Virus record (IMG/VR): IMGVR_UViG_3300050016_000064
Span: 1-42,546 of that record
DNA length: 42,546 nucleotides
Strand: one strand, 5' to 3'
DNA from: a virus
Under the pieces are notes generated by a model that did not search any database, was not told where the DNA came from, and worked only from the letters and a program-made list of their open reading frames with translations. How positions within the stretch are numbered: position 1 is the stretch's first letter; the number at the start of each line of letters is the position of its first letter. Positions 32,336-38,338 of the stretch are shown one piece after another. Position numbers and translations under genes: made by a program.

Positions 32336-32746
32336 ATGCCGGATCCCAACGCAGTCTCAAATGTTCTCTCTACGCAGGTCGCCGCGGCCGCTGCAACGGT
32401 GTGGATCATGCAAAAGCTCAAAAGCTCGCCCTGGTTCCCGCTCCTTCAGCACGGCCAAAAGACTGCCAGTCGAGCCGCAAGCATCATTGTCGCTTTCTTC
32501 GTCTCGATCGGGATTGGCTACACCTGGAATCGTAACGTGGATGGGTCGCATGTGCTGATTCTCGCTATTCCCACGACTGGTGTGCTGGCCCTCGGCGCCT
32601 GGCACTGGTTTCAGCAGTTTACCTTCCACGAACTCATCTACCAGACCACTGTGAATAAGCTCTCCATCACAACTTCAACGCACGGAGAAGCAACTGCTGC
32701 GGCGCGCGTCACGCCAGAGGGGCAAGTGGTGATCCCGAAGCCATGA
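32336..32746 (+). CDS. Two-span holin-like membrane protein (136 aa)
   Basis: ATG follows AAGGAGAAAAG. The protein has a helical N-terminus, a span at about residues 48-64 (AASIIVAFFVSIGIGYTW) and a second at about 75-90 (HVLILAIPTTGVLALGAW). A soluble tail follows (LSITTSTHGEATAAARVTPE). Two spans and location just before the lysin fit a class II or III holin. The assignment is by topology and context only. Confidence 0.65.
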   Translation: MPDPNAVSNVLSTQVAAAAATVWIMQKLKSSPWFPLLQHGQKTASRAASIIVAFFVSIGIGYTWNRNVDGSHVLILAIPTTGVLALGAWHWFQQFTFHELIYQTTVNKLSITTSTHGEATAAARVTPEGQVVIPKP

Positions 32747-32949
32747 AACTTTTTGGCAATCAAATCAGATGGACCGACCCAGAGCATGACGCATGGAAAC
32801 GGGAGCAAAGTGCAAAGTACGGGTGGGGCGGACCCGATTCGATTTGGACGGTGAAATTCATGCTGCTGGTGGCCTTTATTGTTCTGGTGTTCGCTGTGAT
32901 CACTGCGGCACTTTCCATATCCCTGTTTGGCAGTTGGAAACTCCAATGA
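32743..32949 (+). CDS. Single-span membrane protein (68 aa)
   Basis: The ATG overlaps the previous stop. A soluble 35-residue N-terminus (IRWTDPEHDAWKREQSAKYG) is followed by one span (FMLLVAFIVLVFAVITAALS). It is a possible antiholin or accessory lysis protein. No family recognised. Confidence 0.65.
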   Translation: MKLFGNQIRWTDPEHDAWKREQSAKYGWGGPDSIWTVKFMLLVAFIVLVFAVITAALSISLFGSWKLQ

Positions 32950-33035
32950 CCGGGGACGCAGGCTTGCTTTTGATGTTGGGATTGTTCTTTTGCGGCGGAT
33001 TTCTGGTGCGCTACTTCTCAGAGGAGGAAAGATGA
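32946..33035 (+). CDS. 29-residue membrane peptide
   Basis: ATG at 32946 overlaps the previous stop (ATGA). The product is MTGDAGLLLMLGLFFCGGFL followed by VRYFSEEER: one span and a charged cytoplasmic tail. Its 3' end carries the GAGGAGG ribosome site for the next gene, and its TGA overlaps that gene's ATG. Confidence 0.6.
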   Translation: MTGDAGLLLMLGLFFCGGFLVRYFSEEER

Positions 33036-33193
33036 TTATTTACCTGAATTTGCTCGTGGCAGTGATCGGCCTTTTGATGTATGCCCTCTCCGCGAACGGC
33101 AAGCTCGTGGAAATCGGGCGCATCATGTTTTTCTGCGGGCTCTTGGCGTTTCTGCTTGGAGACGCCGCACTCGTGAATGTGATTCGGCACTGA
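33032..33193 (+). CDS. Two-span membrane peptide (53 aa)
   Basis: ATG at 33032 follows GAGGAGGAAAG. The product MIIYLNLLVAVIGLLMYALS, a short loop (ANGKLVEIGR), then IMFFCGLLAFLLGDAALVNV is a helical hairpin. It resembles small phage holin-like or DUF-type membrane peptides. It is encoded in tight coupling with neighbours. Confidence 0.65.
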   Translation: MIIYLNLLVAVIGLLMYALSANGKLVEIGRIMFFCGLLAFLLGDAALVNVIRH

Positions 33194-33203
33194 GGAGGGC
33201 GCG

Positions 33204-33374
33204 ATGCCGTTCTGGTTTGTGGTTTTACTTCTGATTTTGTTTCTCGGTGTCCCTGGTGGCTACTACGGCTACCACACCTACGGCATGGCCGGCGGGATCG
33301 GCCCACTCGGACTCATCGTACTTGTGCTCGTCATCCTGTGGATTGCTGGCGTGTTTCCGCGTAACCGGGCGTAG
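33204..33374 (+). CDS. Two-span small membrane protein (56 aa)
   Basis: ATG at 33204 follows GAGGAGGGCGCG. The sequence MPFWFVVLLLILFLGVPGGY, a Gly/Tyr-rich loop (YGYHTYGMAGGIG), then PLGLIVLVLVILWIAGVF matches the pattern of DUF3309-like bacterial membrane proteins. It is the last of the membrane genes before the lysin. Confidence 0.65.
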   Translation: MPFWFVVLLLILFLGVPGGYYGYHTYGMAGGIGPLGLIVLVLVILWIAGVFPRNRA

Positions 33375-33376
33375 CC

Positions 33377-33760
33377 ATGTGGATCTGGGAGCAGAAAACT
33401 GGCCGAATGCTGAAACAAGGCAGCGGCCTGCTGGCGTCCGGCTATTCCGGAGCAGGAGTGGGGAAAAATGCCCCGACCGAAGAAAACGTCAAAAACGTCG
33501 GACCCATCCCCGAGGGATTCTACGATGTCCAAGCTCCCTTCGACTCTCCGACCCACGGCCCTTTCGCCTTACGACTACTCCCCGACGCTGGAAATGCAAT
33601 GTTTGGCCGAGGAGGTTTCCTCATCCACGGAGATTCCATCGAAAGGCCGGGGCAAGCGTCGGAGGGCTGCGTCATCCTCCCCCGATTCGCCCGAGAAATA
33701 ATCTGGAACGGCGGGGACCACCGGCTTCAGGTCGTGAAGGAACTTCTGACCAGTACATAG
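33377..33760 (+). CDS. L,D-transpeptidase-like lysin (DUF2778/Tlde1-type) (127 aa)
   Basis: The protein has SGYSGAGVGKN (about 21-31), NVGPIPEGFYDV (about 40-51), LRLLPDAGNAMFGRGGFLIH (about 66-84, with H84) and ASEGCVILPR (C98). Histidine and cysteine in IHGD and SEGC motifs are the catalytic pair of the L,D-transpeptidase (YkuD) fold. The sequence closely follows the DUF2778/Tlde1 pattern (GPIPxGxY, DPGNxMFGRxGFLIHG). It would cleave or exchange peptidoglycan cross-links at lysis. There is no signal peptide, so release would depend on a holin, and holin-like genes precede it. Confidence 0.8.
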   Translation: MWIWEQKTGRMLKQGSGLLASGYSGAGVGKNAPTEENVKNVGPIPEGFYDVQAPFDSPTHGPFALRLLPDAGNAMFGRGGFLIHGDSIERPGQASEGCVILPRFAREIIWNGGDHRLQVVKELLTST

Positions 33761-33820
33761 CCTCCCCGAGCGCCCGCCACTTTACCCCAACGCAACGCAC
33801 AATTGGGACGCTCACAATTG

Positions 33821-33851
33821 GGCCGGATGGCTGACGAAAGGCCGTCCGGCC
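33821..33851 (+). terminator. Strong hairpin between lysin and next gene
   Basis: GGCCGGATGGC (33821-33831), a 9-nt loop, and GCCGTCCGGCC (33841-33851) form an 11-bp stem with one G:U pair. No T-tract follows. It ends 10 bp before ATG 33861 and may terminate transcription or mask that start. Upstream, CACAATTGGG occurs twice (about 33798 and 33813). Confidence 0.55.
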
Positions 33852-33860
33852 TCCCTCACC

Positions 33861-34208
33861 ATGAACATTCTGAATCGCTTTTTCAAAGGCAAGCTCGACC
33901 AGGTGAAAGACTGGCAGAATCCAGATCGTGAGGAGACACCCATGCCGTGCCCGGAAATCACGCTGGATGGAATCGACAAAGACCTTTACGCAAAGCTGCT
34001 TGCTGAGGCCACCGAAGCCGGCATTGAATTCAACGGCTCACAAGCAACCATCCACGAGGGTCCCATTCTTCTTTTGTTCGACTGGAATTACGATTCCGAA
34101 ACGCGGACGTTGCACGTCACCTGCCTCAAAAAGCCTTTCCTTTACGGCTGCGGGGCAGTCGAAACCCAAATCCGAGAGTTAGTCCAGAAAGCCAAAGGAG
34201 CTATTTGA
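33861..34208 (+). CDS. Hypothetical late protein (115 aa; alternative start 33942)
   Basis: The frame opens at ATG 33861, which has no ribosome site and sits against a hairpin. An internal ATG at 33942 follows GAGGAGACACCC and begins MPCPEITLDGIDKDLYAKLL, the conserved-looking part (about 88 residues). I regard the shorter product as more likely. The fold is alpha/beta (ATIHEGPILLLFDWNYDSET, VETQIRELVQKAKGAI). No family recognised. Confidence 0.6.
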   Translation: MNILNRFFKGKLDQVKDWQNPDREETPMPCPEITLDGIDKDLYAKLLAEATEAGIEFNGSQATIHEGPILLLFDWNYDSETRTLHVTCLKKPFLYGCGAVETQIRELVQKAKGAI

Positions 34209-34603
34209 TGACAAATAAATTCATCACGGTCATGGAAGCAATCGGCCGAGACGCACTGAAGGCTTTGACGTTCGTCGAAACCTACCTGCCGAAAGCCGCG
34301 GAACTTGCATCCCTGTTCTTTCCAGCAGAAGCCGCAACGATTACAGGCGTCGTGAACGCTACGGCCCTGATTCAAAAGGCTGTCGTTCTGGCGGAACAAA
34401 AGATGGCGGCTGGCGGCCAGGCAACGGGCACGGGACTCCAGAAAGCGGCGGACGTGATTTCCACCGTGGAACCGACCGTCACGCAGCTTTTGAGCGAAGC
34501 GGGGATCTCTAACGTGGACACGGCCTACATCCAGAAGATCGTTGATGCGGTGGTAGCGGATTTGAATGTGCGCGACGCTACGGCAACGGCAACGTCAGCT
34601 TAG
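34208..34603 (+). CDS. Last gene of the late block, helical protein (131 aa)
   Basis: ATG at 34208 follows AAAGGAGCTATTTG. Helices are ALKALTFVETYLPKAAELAS, an Ala-rich amphipathic centre (TGVVNATALIQKAVVLAEQK) and a C-terminal helix. Such proteins are common near phage lysis genes. The hydrophobic stretch is too weak for a certain membrane span. The terminator hairpin begins 4 bp after the stop. Confidence 0.65.
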   Translation: MTNKFITVMEAIGRDALKALTFVETYLPKAAELASLFFPAEAATITGVVNATALIQKAVVLAEQKMAAGGQATGTGLQKAADVISTVEPTVTQLLSEAGISNVDTAYIQKIVDAVVADLNVRDATATATSA

Positions 34604-34606
34604 GAT

Positions 34607-34654
34607 CTTTCGGAAGAGATGGCTGGGCCGCTCGCGGGGTGCGGCTTCCGAAAG
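34607..34654. terminator. Bidirectional terminator hairpin between convergent arms
   Basis: CTTTCGGAAG (34607-34616) pairs perfectly with CTTCCGAAAG (34645-34654). Nested inside is GCCGC/GCGGC. It separates the end of the rightward late block (34603) from the end of the leftward early operon (34741), exactly where two converging transcripts must stop. Confidence 0.7.
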
Positions 34655-34740
34655 CCCCGCATACTTCTTTTCCAAGCCTCTACCCACGTGGCTCGCTGCT
34701 TTCGTTCGCCTAATAGGCTGTAGTCGCCAGCAATGCCCAT

Positions 34741-35241
34741 TTACGTGATCCGTTCGCCGCTTTTGACCAGTTCAGGGCCAGGGCCGGAAGTTTCGCGGGA
34801 TCTTGCCTTCCTCAATGCCCGCACAGCTCGGCGCCTTCGAGAATAAATCACTTGATCGGCATTCTCACACTTGCGACATCTTCGTGAACCATAAGCCCTG
34901 ATGATTAGATTCTTGCCGCTAAGTTCGTGACCCCTAATGCAATGTGTTCGCTTTGCATTTTGAGCTGGAGGAGATACGCCTCTTATATAATTTTCGTAGC
35001 GAGTGACGGCTTCCAGATGTTCAGGATTCACGCATCTTCTGTTTCGGCACAAATGATCGATTTGCAGTCCATCCGGTATTTTACCTTTTGATATTTCATA
35101 GGAAAATCTGTGAGCTAGGATTGCTTTTCTGCCATTTCTAGAGAAATTGCCGTAACCAGTCCCGCTTATGGCTCCAGTCCAGTTCCAGCAACCGTTGGTC
35201 TGGACGCTTAACTTGCGCTCAAACCTAGCACGCTCGTTCAT
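34741..35241 (-). CDS. HNH homing-type endonuclease (166 aa)
   Basis: ATG at 35241 overlaps the upstream stop (ATGA). Residues 15-80 contain CWNWTGAISGTGYGNF, AHRFSYEISKGKIP (H44) and GLQIDHLCRNRRCVNPEHLE (H63, N72, H75), the HNH nuclease core of the phage homing family. A CIRGHELSG zinc-associated element and a CRKC pair follow at about 110-135. The C-terminus RAVRALRKARSR closely matches the C-terminus of the upstream gene's product (RAIRALRKARAK). It is the last gene of the leftward operon and probably a mobile insertion. Confidence 0.85.
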   Translation of the reverse strand: MNERARFERKLSVQTNGCWNWTGAISGTGYGNFSRNGRKAILAHRFSYEISKGKIPDGLQIDHLCRNRRCVNPEHLEAVTRYENYIRGVSPPAQNAKRTHCIRGHELSGKNLIIRAYGSRRCRKCENADQVIYSRRRRAVRALRKARSRETSGPGPELVKSGERIT

Positions 35242-35468
35242 TTGGCCCTCGCTTTTCTCAGTGCTCGAATTGCCCGGCAACTCCAACATCGGCATGGATA
35301 TGGCTTGCCCTCATGCAACGTTTCGGGCCCTCGGAGGCAAATTTGGAGGTCGATCAACTCGTAAAGTTCCGCAGCGGCCTTATGGAACGGACAGTGCACC
35401 ACGCTCGCTGGGAAATGGGCATCAGCAAGGTCGTACTTCACTCGGCAATCGCATCTAGGGACTGAGAT
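35238..35468 (-). CDS. Small cysteine/histidine protein (76 aa) with apparent ATC start
   Basis: The frame runs from a TGA at about 35520 and has no ATG, GTG or TTG before GTG 35441, which lacks a ribosome site. ATC at 35468 is 4 nt after GAGGAGGAAAC and gives xSVPRCDCRVKYDLADAHFP. It keeps a CxC pair ahead of HCPFHKAAAELYEL, a common phage element, and a later CRCWSC. I therefore place the start at ATC. The C-terminus RAIRALRKARAK resembles that of the adjacent HNH protein. Function unknown; probably zinc-binding. Confidence 0.6.
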   Translation of the reverse strand: MSVPRCDCRVKYDLADAHFPASVVHCPFHKAAAELYELIDLQICLRGPETLHEGKPYPCRCWSCRAIRALRKARAK

Positions 35469-35516
35469 GTTTCCTCCTCGCCGCGCTCCCTCCTGCGGCC
35501 TGAAAGTCTCGGGCGG

Positions 35517-35759
35517 TCAGTCGGCTAGAATCTGATGCTCACAAAGCAAAGCTCCCTTTGGCGCCCAGTCGTCTTCCGGGTGAACTCGATATGCTTTCCT
35601 CGGATGCAAAGAATCCTTAGCGATCGCCACTTTCACGACGCGAACAATCTTTCCCTCTGGCCATGTAAAACCTCGATCATAAAACGTCGGACACATCCTG
35701 CGCATCTTATCCGACACGAGCCTCACCGGCTGCCACCCTCGTTCGTCGCTCACGTCCAT
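35517..35759 (-). CDS. Small hypothetical early protein (80 aa)
   Basis: ATG at 35759 follows GGGGAAAGGA within a 25-bp leader that is repeated exactly upstream of the next gene. The protein (MDVSDERGWQPVRLVSDKMR, FTWPEGKIVRVVKVAIAKDS, YRVHPEDDWAPKGALLCEHQ) is a small beta-rich domain. It shares MD-V/M-S-(D/E) at its start with the neighbour because the repeat covers the first codons. Confidence 0.7.
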   Translation of the reverse strand: MDVSDERGWQPVRLVSDKMRRMCPTFYDRGFTWPEGKIVRVVKVAIAKDSLHPRKAYRVHPEDDWAPKGALLCEHQILAD

Positions 35760-35778
35760 TCCTTTCCCCGAGTCTCGG
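35754..35778. repeat. 25-bp leader repeat, copy A
   Basis: It is identical to 35922-35946 and covers the palindrome CCGAGACTCGG, the ribosome site GGGGAAAGGA and the start ATGGAC on the minus strand. A related fragment (AGTCTCGGGCGGTC) recurs at 35505-35518 and 35771-35784. Confidence 0.85.
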
Positions 35779-35786
35779 GCGGTCGG

Positions 35787-35927
35787 TCAGTCGTCTTCAT
35801 CATCCTCGTAAAACCAACGACAGCCACAATTTATGCAATGATGCTGCCCTTCGTGCTCTATTTTCCGGTCGCACTGCGCCCCACAAGATGGGCAGGTGCT
35901 TTCATCGCACAACTCGCTCATGTCCAT
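35787..35927 (-). CDS. Zinc-ribbon protein (46 aa)
   Basis: ATG at 35927 follows the 25-bp leader with GGGGAAAGGA. The product has CPSC, then about 15 residues, then CINCGC, followed by WFYEDDEDD: a compact zinc ribbon with an acidic tail. An extra cysteine lies at residue 7. It overlaps the upstream gene's end by 26 bp. Probably a nucleic-acid or protein-binding early regulator; inferred. Confidence 0.75.
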   Translation of the reverse strand: MDMSELCDESTCPSCGAQCDRKIEHEGQHHCINCGCRWFYEDDEDD

Positions 35928-36165
35928 TCCTTTCCCCGAGTCTCGGCGAGTAAGATGGGTGACGCCTATGTCTGCCGATTGCGTGGATCACCCCAATGCG
36001 CCAACCAACAAGCTCGGTAGGAACTGCCGAGTTAAGTTCGATGATTGGCTTCGCAAGCAATAGTTTCGCCCGCTTTTTTTCGGACTTTTCATCCAGAGGG
36101 CCGTTAATGCGCACACGGATTGTGGCTATGCATTCATATTCGCGCCAACATCCCTTTTCAGCCAC
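35902..36165 (-). CDS. Small basic early protein (87 aa)
   Basis: GTG at 36165 follows GGAAAGGAGCAGC. The product is CWREYECIATIRVRINGPLD, a helical KSEKKRAKLLLAKPIIELN, then VGWRIGVIHAIGRHRRHPSY with a basic tail. It looks like a small beta-alpha-beta domain. The last 26 bp underlie the next gene's start and leader repeat, so the true C-terminus may have been extended by that repeat. No family recognised. Confidence 0.65.
   Translation of the reverse strand: MAEKGCWREYECIATIRVRINGPLDEKSEKKRAKLLLAKPIIELNSAVPTELVGWRIGVIHAIGRHRRHPSYSPRLGERNGHERVVR
35922..35946. repeat. 25-bp leader repeat, copy B
   Basis: This is a perfect copy of 35754-35778, 168 bp away in direct orientation. It places the same hairpin, ribosome site and first codons in front of two unrelated small genes. 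Confidence 0.85.
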
Positions 36166-36338
36166 GCTGCTCCTTTCCCCGAATGCGCCGGGGCCCGCGG
36201 GCATCCAGAAGGCCAGACCCTATAGCCGCCCGGTGCATAGGACTCTCAGCGTCGCCGCCTGTCCAGTTCTGCGGTTCCCAGTATCGGCCTAGTTTGTCCG
36301 GCCATCTCGATGCTCGCCGCGCCGGGTGCGAGGGTGGC

Positions 36339-36497
36339 TCACTGCACGTCGGGAGGCGGTTCTACGAGTGCCATAATCGTCCCCTCTTCGTCGTAAGTGA
36401 ATCCGCCGCAATCATCACTAGAACAGTATATACAGCGGCCTGAGTCGTCGTGGCAATCTTCGGGACAGCCGCAGAAGCATAGTCGAAAATCGCTCAC
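36339..36497 (-). CDS. Cysteine-rich small protein (52 aa)
   Basis: GTG at 36497 follows GGTGAGC. The product has CFCGCPEDCHDDSGRCIYCS and then DDCGG: seven cysteines and one histidine within 30 residues, enough for two zinc ions. The C-terminus is acidic. It is one of several tiny zinc proteins in this operon. Start and stop fit the spacing of neighbours. Confidence 0.7.
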   Translation of the reverse strand: MSDFRLCFCGCPEDCHDDSGRCIYCSSDDCGGFTYDEEGTIMALVEPPPDVQ

Positions 36498-36504
36498 GCT
36501 CACC

Positions 36505-37182
36505 TCACCCGCCCTTGTGCTTGCCGTCTCCCGGTTGCGCTGCGTGCACTCGACACAACGGATTGAGTAGCCTAATCAAATTGTTATTTGTCAGCGGCGT
36601 GCATGTGCAGGTCGGCTGCGCTGCATCCGGTCCATTGTCGCCACCCCATTCAGTGTCTAGGAATGCGGGCTGCGCTGCCCCTTCACCTAACGCGGCCTGG
36701 CAAATGTCGCAGACTTGGTGCTCATGTAAATGGCAATCACAAGATGGGCTAGAAGTTTTACTTCTCCGCTGTCTTATTCGACCAGCGCCACCACAATGAA
36801 AGCAATGATGTCTGTATTCAGGGTCGCAATCGCATTCGATTTCTACCCATTCCATTGTCCCTTCGCCTGACGCGGCCGGCGCGGCTGACGAGTCGATGGC
36901 CTTTCGATACTCGTAGTACAGATTTCCGATAAACTCCAATGTTTCAGCAGCACCGCTGTCCACCGGAACATGGGTCCCGGTCGACGTCGGATACGACTTT
37001 CGGAATGAGCGAATTTGGAGTAGTACGTCCATTGCGCCATTTAACTTCGCCCCACGCGCCATTTGCTCACAGTGGGCGGCGATGAGTTCGGCAACGTCCG
37101 CTATCCACTCATCGGATGTTTTAGTGGCTTTTCCCGGTTTACTCCATATCTTCTCGGCCAACTCTCTATCGCTCTCATTCAT
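36505..37182 (-). CDS. Cysteine-rich early protein with DnaJ-like zinc clusters (225 aa)
   Basis: ATG at 37182 overlaps the upstream stop. Residues 1-100 are helical (ELAEKIWSKPGKATKTSDEW, LIAAHCEQMARGAKLNGAMD). The centre has CDCDPEYRHHCFHCGGAGRI (about residues 118-137), reminiscent of the DnaJ CxxCxGxG element, then CDCHLHEHQVCDICQ and a TCTC pair. Several intervening segments repeat the AAQP motif. A zinc-binding adaptor is plausible; no known family. Confidence 0.7.
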   Translation of the reverse strand: MNESDRELAEKIWSKPGKATKTSDEWIADVAELIAAHCEQMARGAKLNGAMDVLLQIRSFRKSYPTSTGTHVPVDSGAAETLEFIGNLYYEYRKAIDSSAAPAASGEGTMEWVEIECDCDPEYRHHCFHCGGAGRIRQRRSKTSSPSCDCHLHEHQVCDICQAALGEGAAQPAFLDTEWGGDNGPDAAQPTCTCTPLTNNNLIRLLNPLCRVHAAQPGDGKHKGG

Positions 37183-37364
37183 GGCTGTACTCTCCGGTAT
37201 TCGACGGCTCGGTATTCATCACAGCCTTTGATGGCCTTTTCACGTTCCATTTCCTTTGCTGCCTTATTTTCAGCAATTGCCCGTCCGAGCGAAGCCCAAT
37301 GGCAAACTGGCGTCCAATCTTCCCTTGGCGACCTGGTTTCGATAATCCACACGCTGTCGCTCAT
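37179..37364 (-). CDS. Small early protein, tandem paralogue 2 (61 aa)
   Basis: ATG at 37364 overlaps the upstream stop (ATGA). The sequence MSDSVWIIETRSPREDWTPV ends YRAVEYRRVQP. It shares SVWIIE at the N-terminus, an internal TRS/DW pattern and the C-terminal RRVQP with the gene immediately upstream, so the pair arose by tandem duplication. The pattern is like small phage proteins that adopt a beta-alpha-beta fold. Function unknown. Confidence 0.75.
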   Translation of the reverse strand: MSDSVWIIETRSPREDWTPVCHWASLGRAIAENKAAKEMEREKAIKGCDEYRAVEYRRVQP

Positions 37365-37543
37365 GGCTGGACTCTCCGACATTCAACAAGGCGATACTCT
37401 CTTTGAGGAAAAGTTGTTTCGTTCATTTTAAGAGTGTCATTAGCCAACTGCTCCGATAGCATGGGGAGAACATCAGCAATGTGCCAATCTCCCACGTTTG
37501 ATTTGGTGCGTCGAAACTCGATAATCCACACGCTGCCCGTCAT
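37361..37543 (-). CDS. Small early protein, tandem paralogue 1 (60 aa)
   Basis: ATG at 37543 overlaps the upstream stop. MTGSVWIIEFRRTKSNVGDW ends YRLVECRRVQP. It aligns with the following gene over its whole length at clear but moderate identity. The central helix differs (LPMLSEQLANDTLKMNETTF versus GRAIAENKAAKEMEREKAIK), so the duplicates have diverged in the exposed part. Confidence 0.75.
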   Translation of the reverse strand: MTGSVWIIEFRRTKSNVGDWHIADVLPMLSEQLANDTLKMNETTFPQREYRLVECRRVQP

Positions 37544-37698
37544 TTCTCCCTCGCTTTCCCGGCTTCTTTCGCGGTCCGGTGAACGTGCCCGGCGCACCAG
37601 TTGCAGACCAGTTTATTGCAGTCCTTGCAGCGCAGTCGGCGTCCCGGTACTTCCTCGCCGCAATCTTCACACTCGCGGTTAGCCTTCTTTCGCGCCAT
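37540..37698 (-). CDS. Zinc-finger protein (52 aa)
   Basis: I chose ATG at 37698 because it overlaps the upstream gene's end and begins MARKKANRECEDCGEEVPGR. CEDC, CKDC and CNWC make three CxxC knuckles (six cysteines) plus HVH, like a compact treble-clef or FYVE-like finger. The tails are basic. It is a likely nucleic-acid or protein adaptor of the early operon. Confidence 0.75.
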   Translation of the reverse strand: MARKKANRECEDCGEEVPGRRLRCKDCNKLVCNWCAGHVHRTAKEAGKAREK

Positions 37699-38065
37699 TC
37701 GTCCCCCTCGCTTGCCGGAGTGCGGCCTCAAGTAGCCCGACGAACTTCTTAACGTGGTCACAGTCCATTCGTACCGCGTATTCTCGGCCTTCCTTAACCA
37801 GATTCTCCATCGGCTCCAGCAGGCGGGCGTCATGCTCGGCCAGCGCGTTGCCTGTGGAGATGAGTTCTTCTATGGCGTCTTGAGCGGCATCACAGATGGG
37901 CTGTCCGATTTGAATTTCCGTGTACATACCCGCATCCCGACCGCCGGCGCCCAATCCATCCTTCACCCTTTTAACCGCGCCTATTGCACTCCTGTACGCC
38001 GCTTCGACCGCTGCCAATGAATAATTAGCGCAATCGGGACAATCCTTGTGTTTTTTGCAGGGCAC
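37679..38065 (-). CDS. Helical early protein with N-terminal CxxC motif (128 aa)
   Basis: GTG at 38065 directly follows GAAGGAGGGAAC, an ideal ribosome site; an upstream ATG at 38107 has none. The product starts VPCKKHKDCPDCANYSLAAV. It continues with helices and GQPICDAAQDAIEELISTGN, and ends in a helical tail. The cluster C3, H6, C9, C12 could bind zinc. No family recognised. Confidence 0.7.
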   Translation of the reverse strand: MPCKKHKDCPDCANYSLAAVEAAYRSAIGAVKRVKDGLGAGGRDAGMYTEIQIGQPICDAAQDAIEELISTGNALAEHDARLLEPMENLVKEGREYAVRMDCDHVKKFVGLLEAALRQARGTNGAKEG

Positions 38066-38145
38066 GTTCCCTCCTTCTACGACGTTTACTGACGCGATCC
38101 TTTGCATTTTTGCAGAACTTACAACCCCGAAAACTTCTGTGCCAT
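38025..38145 (-). pseudogene. Frameshifted tiny basic CxxC gene
   Basis: ATG at 38145 follows TAGGAGGCAGCC but stops after eight codons (MAQKFSGL). One base fewer in the TTTT run at 38130-38133 would give MAQKFRGCKFCKNAKDRVSK followed by a run of arginines and a stop at 38027-38025, overlapping the next gene's start. Strong ribosome site, CxxC and basic run suggest a real 39-residue gene that is broken, sequence-erroneous or read by frameshift. Confidence 0.35.
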
Positions 38146-38155
38146 TGGCTGCCTC

Positions 38156-38338
38156 CTACGAATCACCACGGCCAATTAACCCGACTGCAAACTGAATCTG
38201 TTTCAAGAGCTTTGCCGATCCCTTTTCGAAATCAAAATCCTTTGGGATTAAAATGTGAATCTCGCACCACTGCACAAGATGGCCGTTCTCGTCTGGCTCG
38301 GCGTGCGTGGCTATGTTTTCAATGCTAAACGCTGGCAT
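38156..38338 (-). CDS. Small hypothetical early protein (60 aa)
   Basis: ATG at 38338 overlaps the upstream stop and follows GAGCGAGG. The product is MPAFSIENIATHAEPDENGH, then LVQWCEIHILIPKDFDFEKG and a helix. This gives a beta-rich fold with a C-terminal helix. No family recognised. Confidence 0.65.
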   Translation of the reverse strand: MPAFSIENIATHAEPDENGHLVQWCEIHILIPKDFDFEKGSAKLLKQIQFAVGLIGRGDS

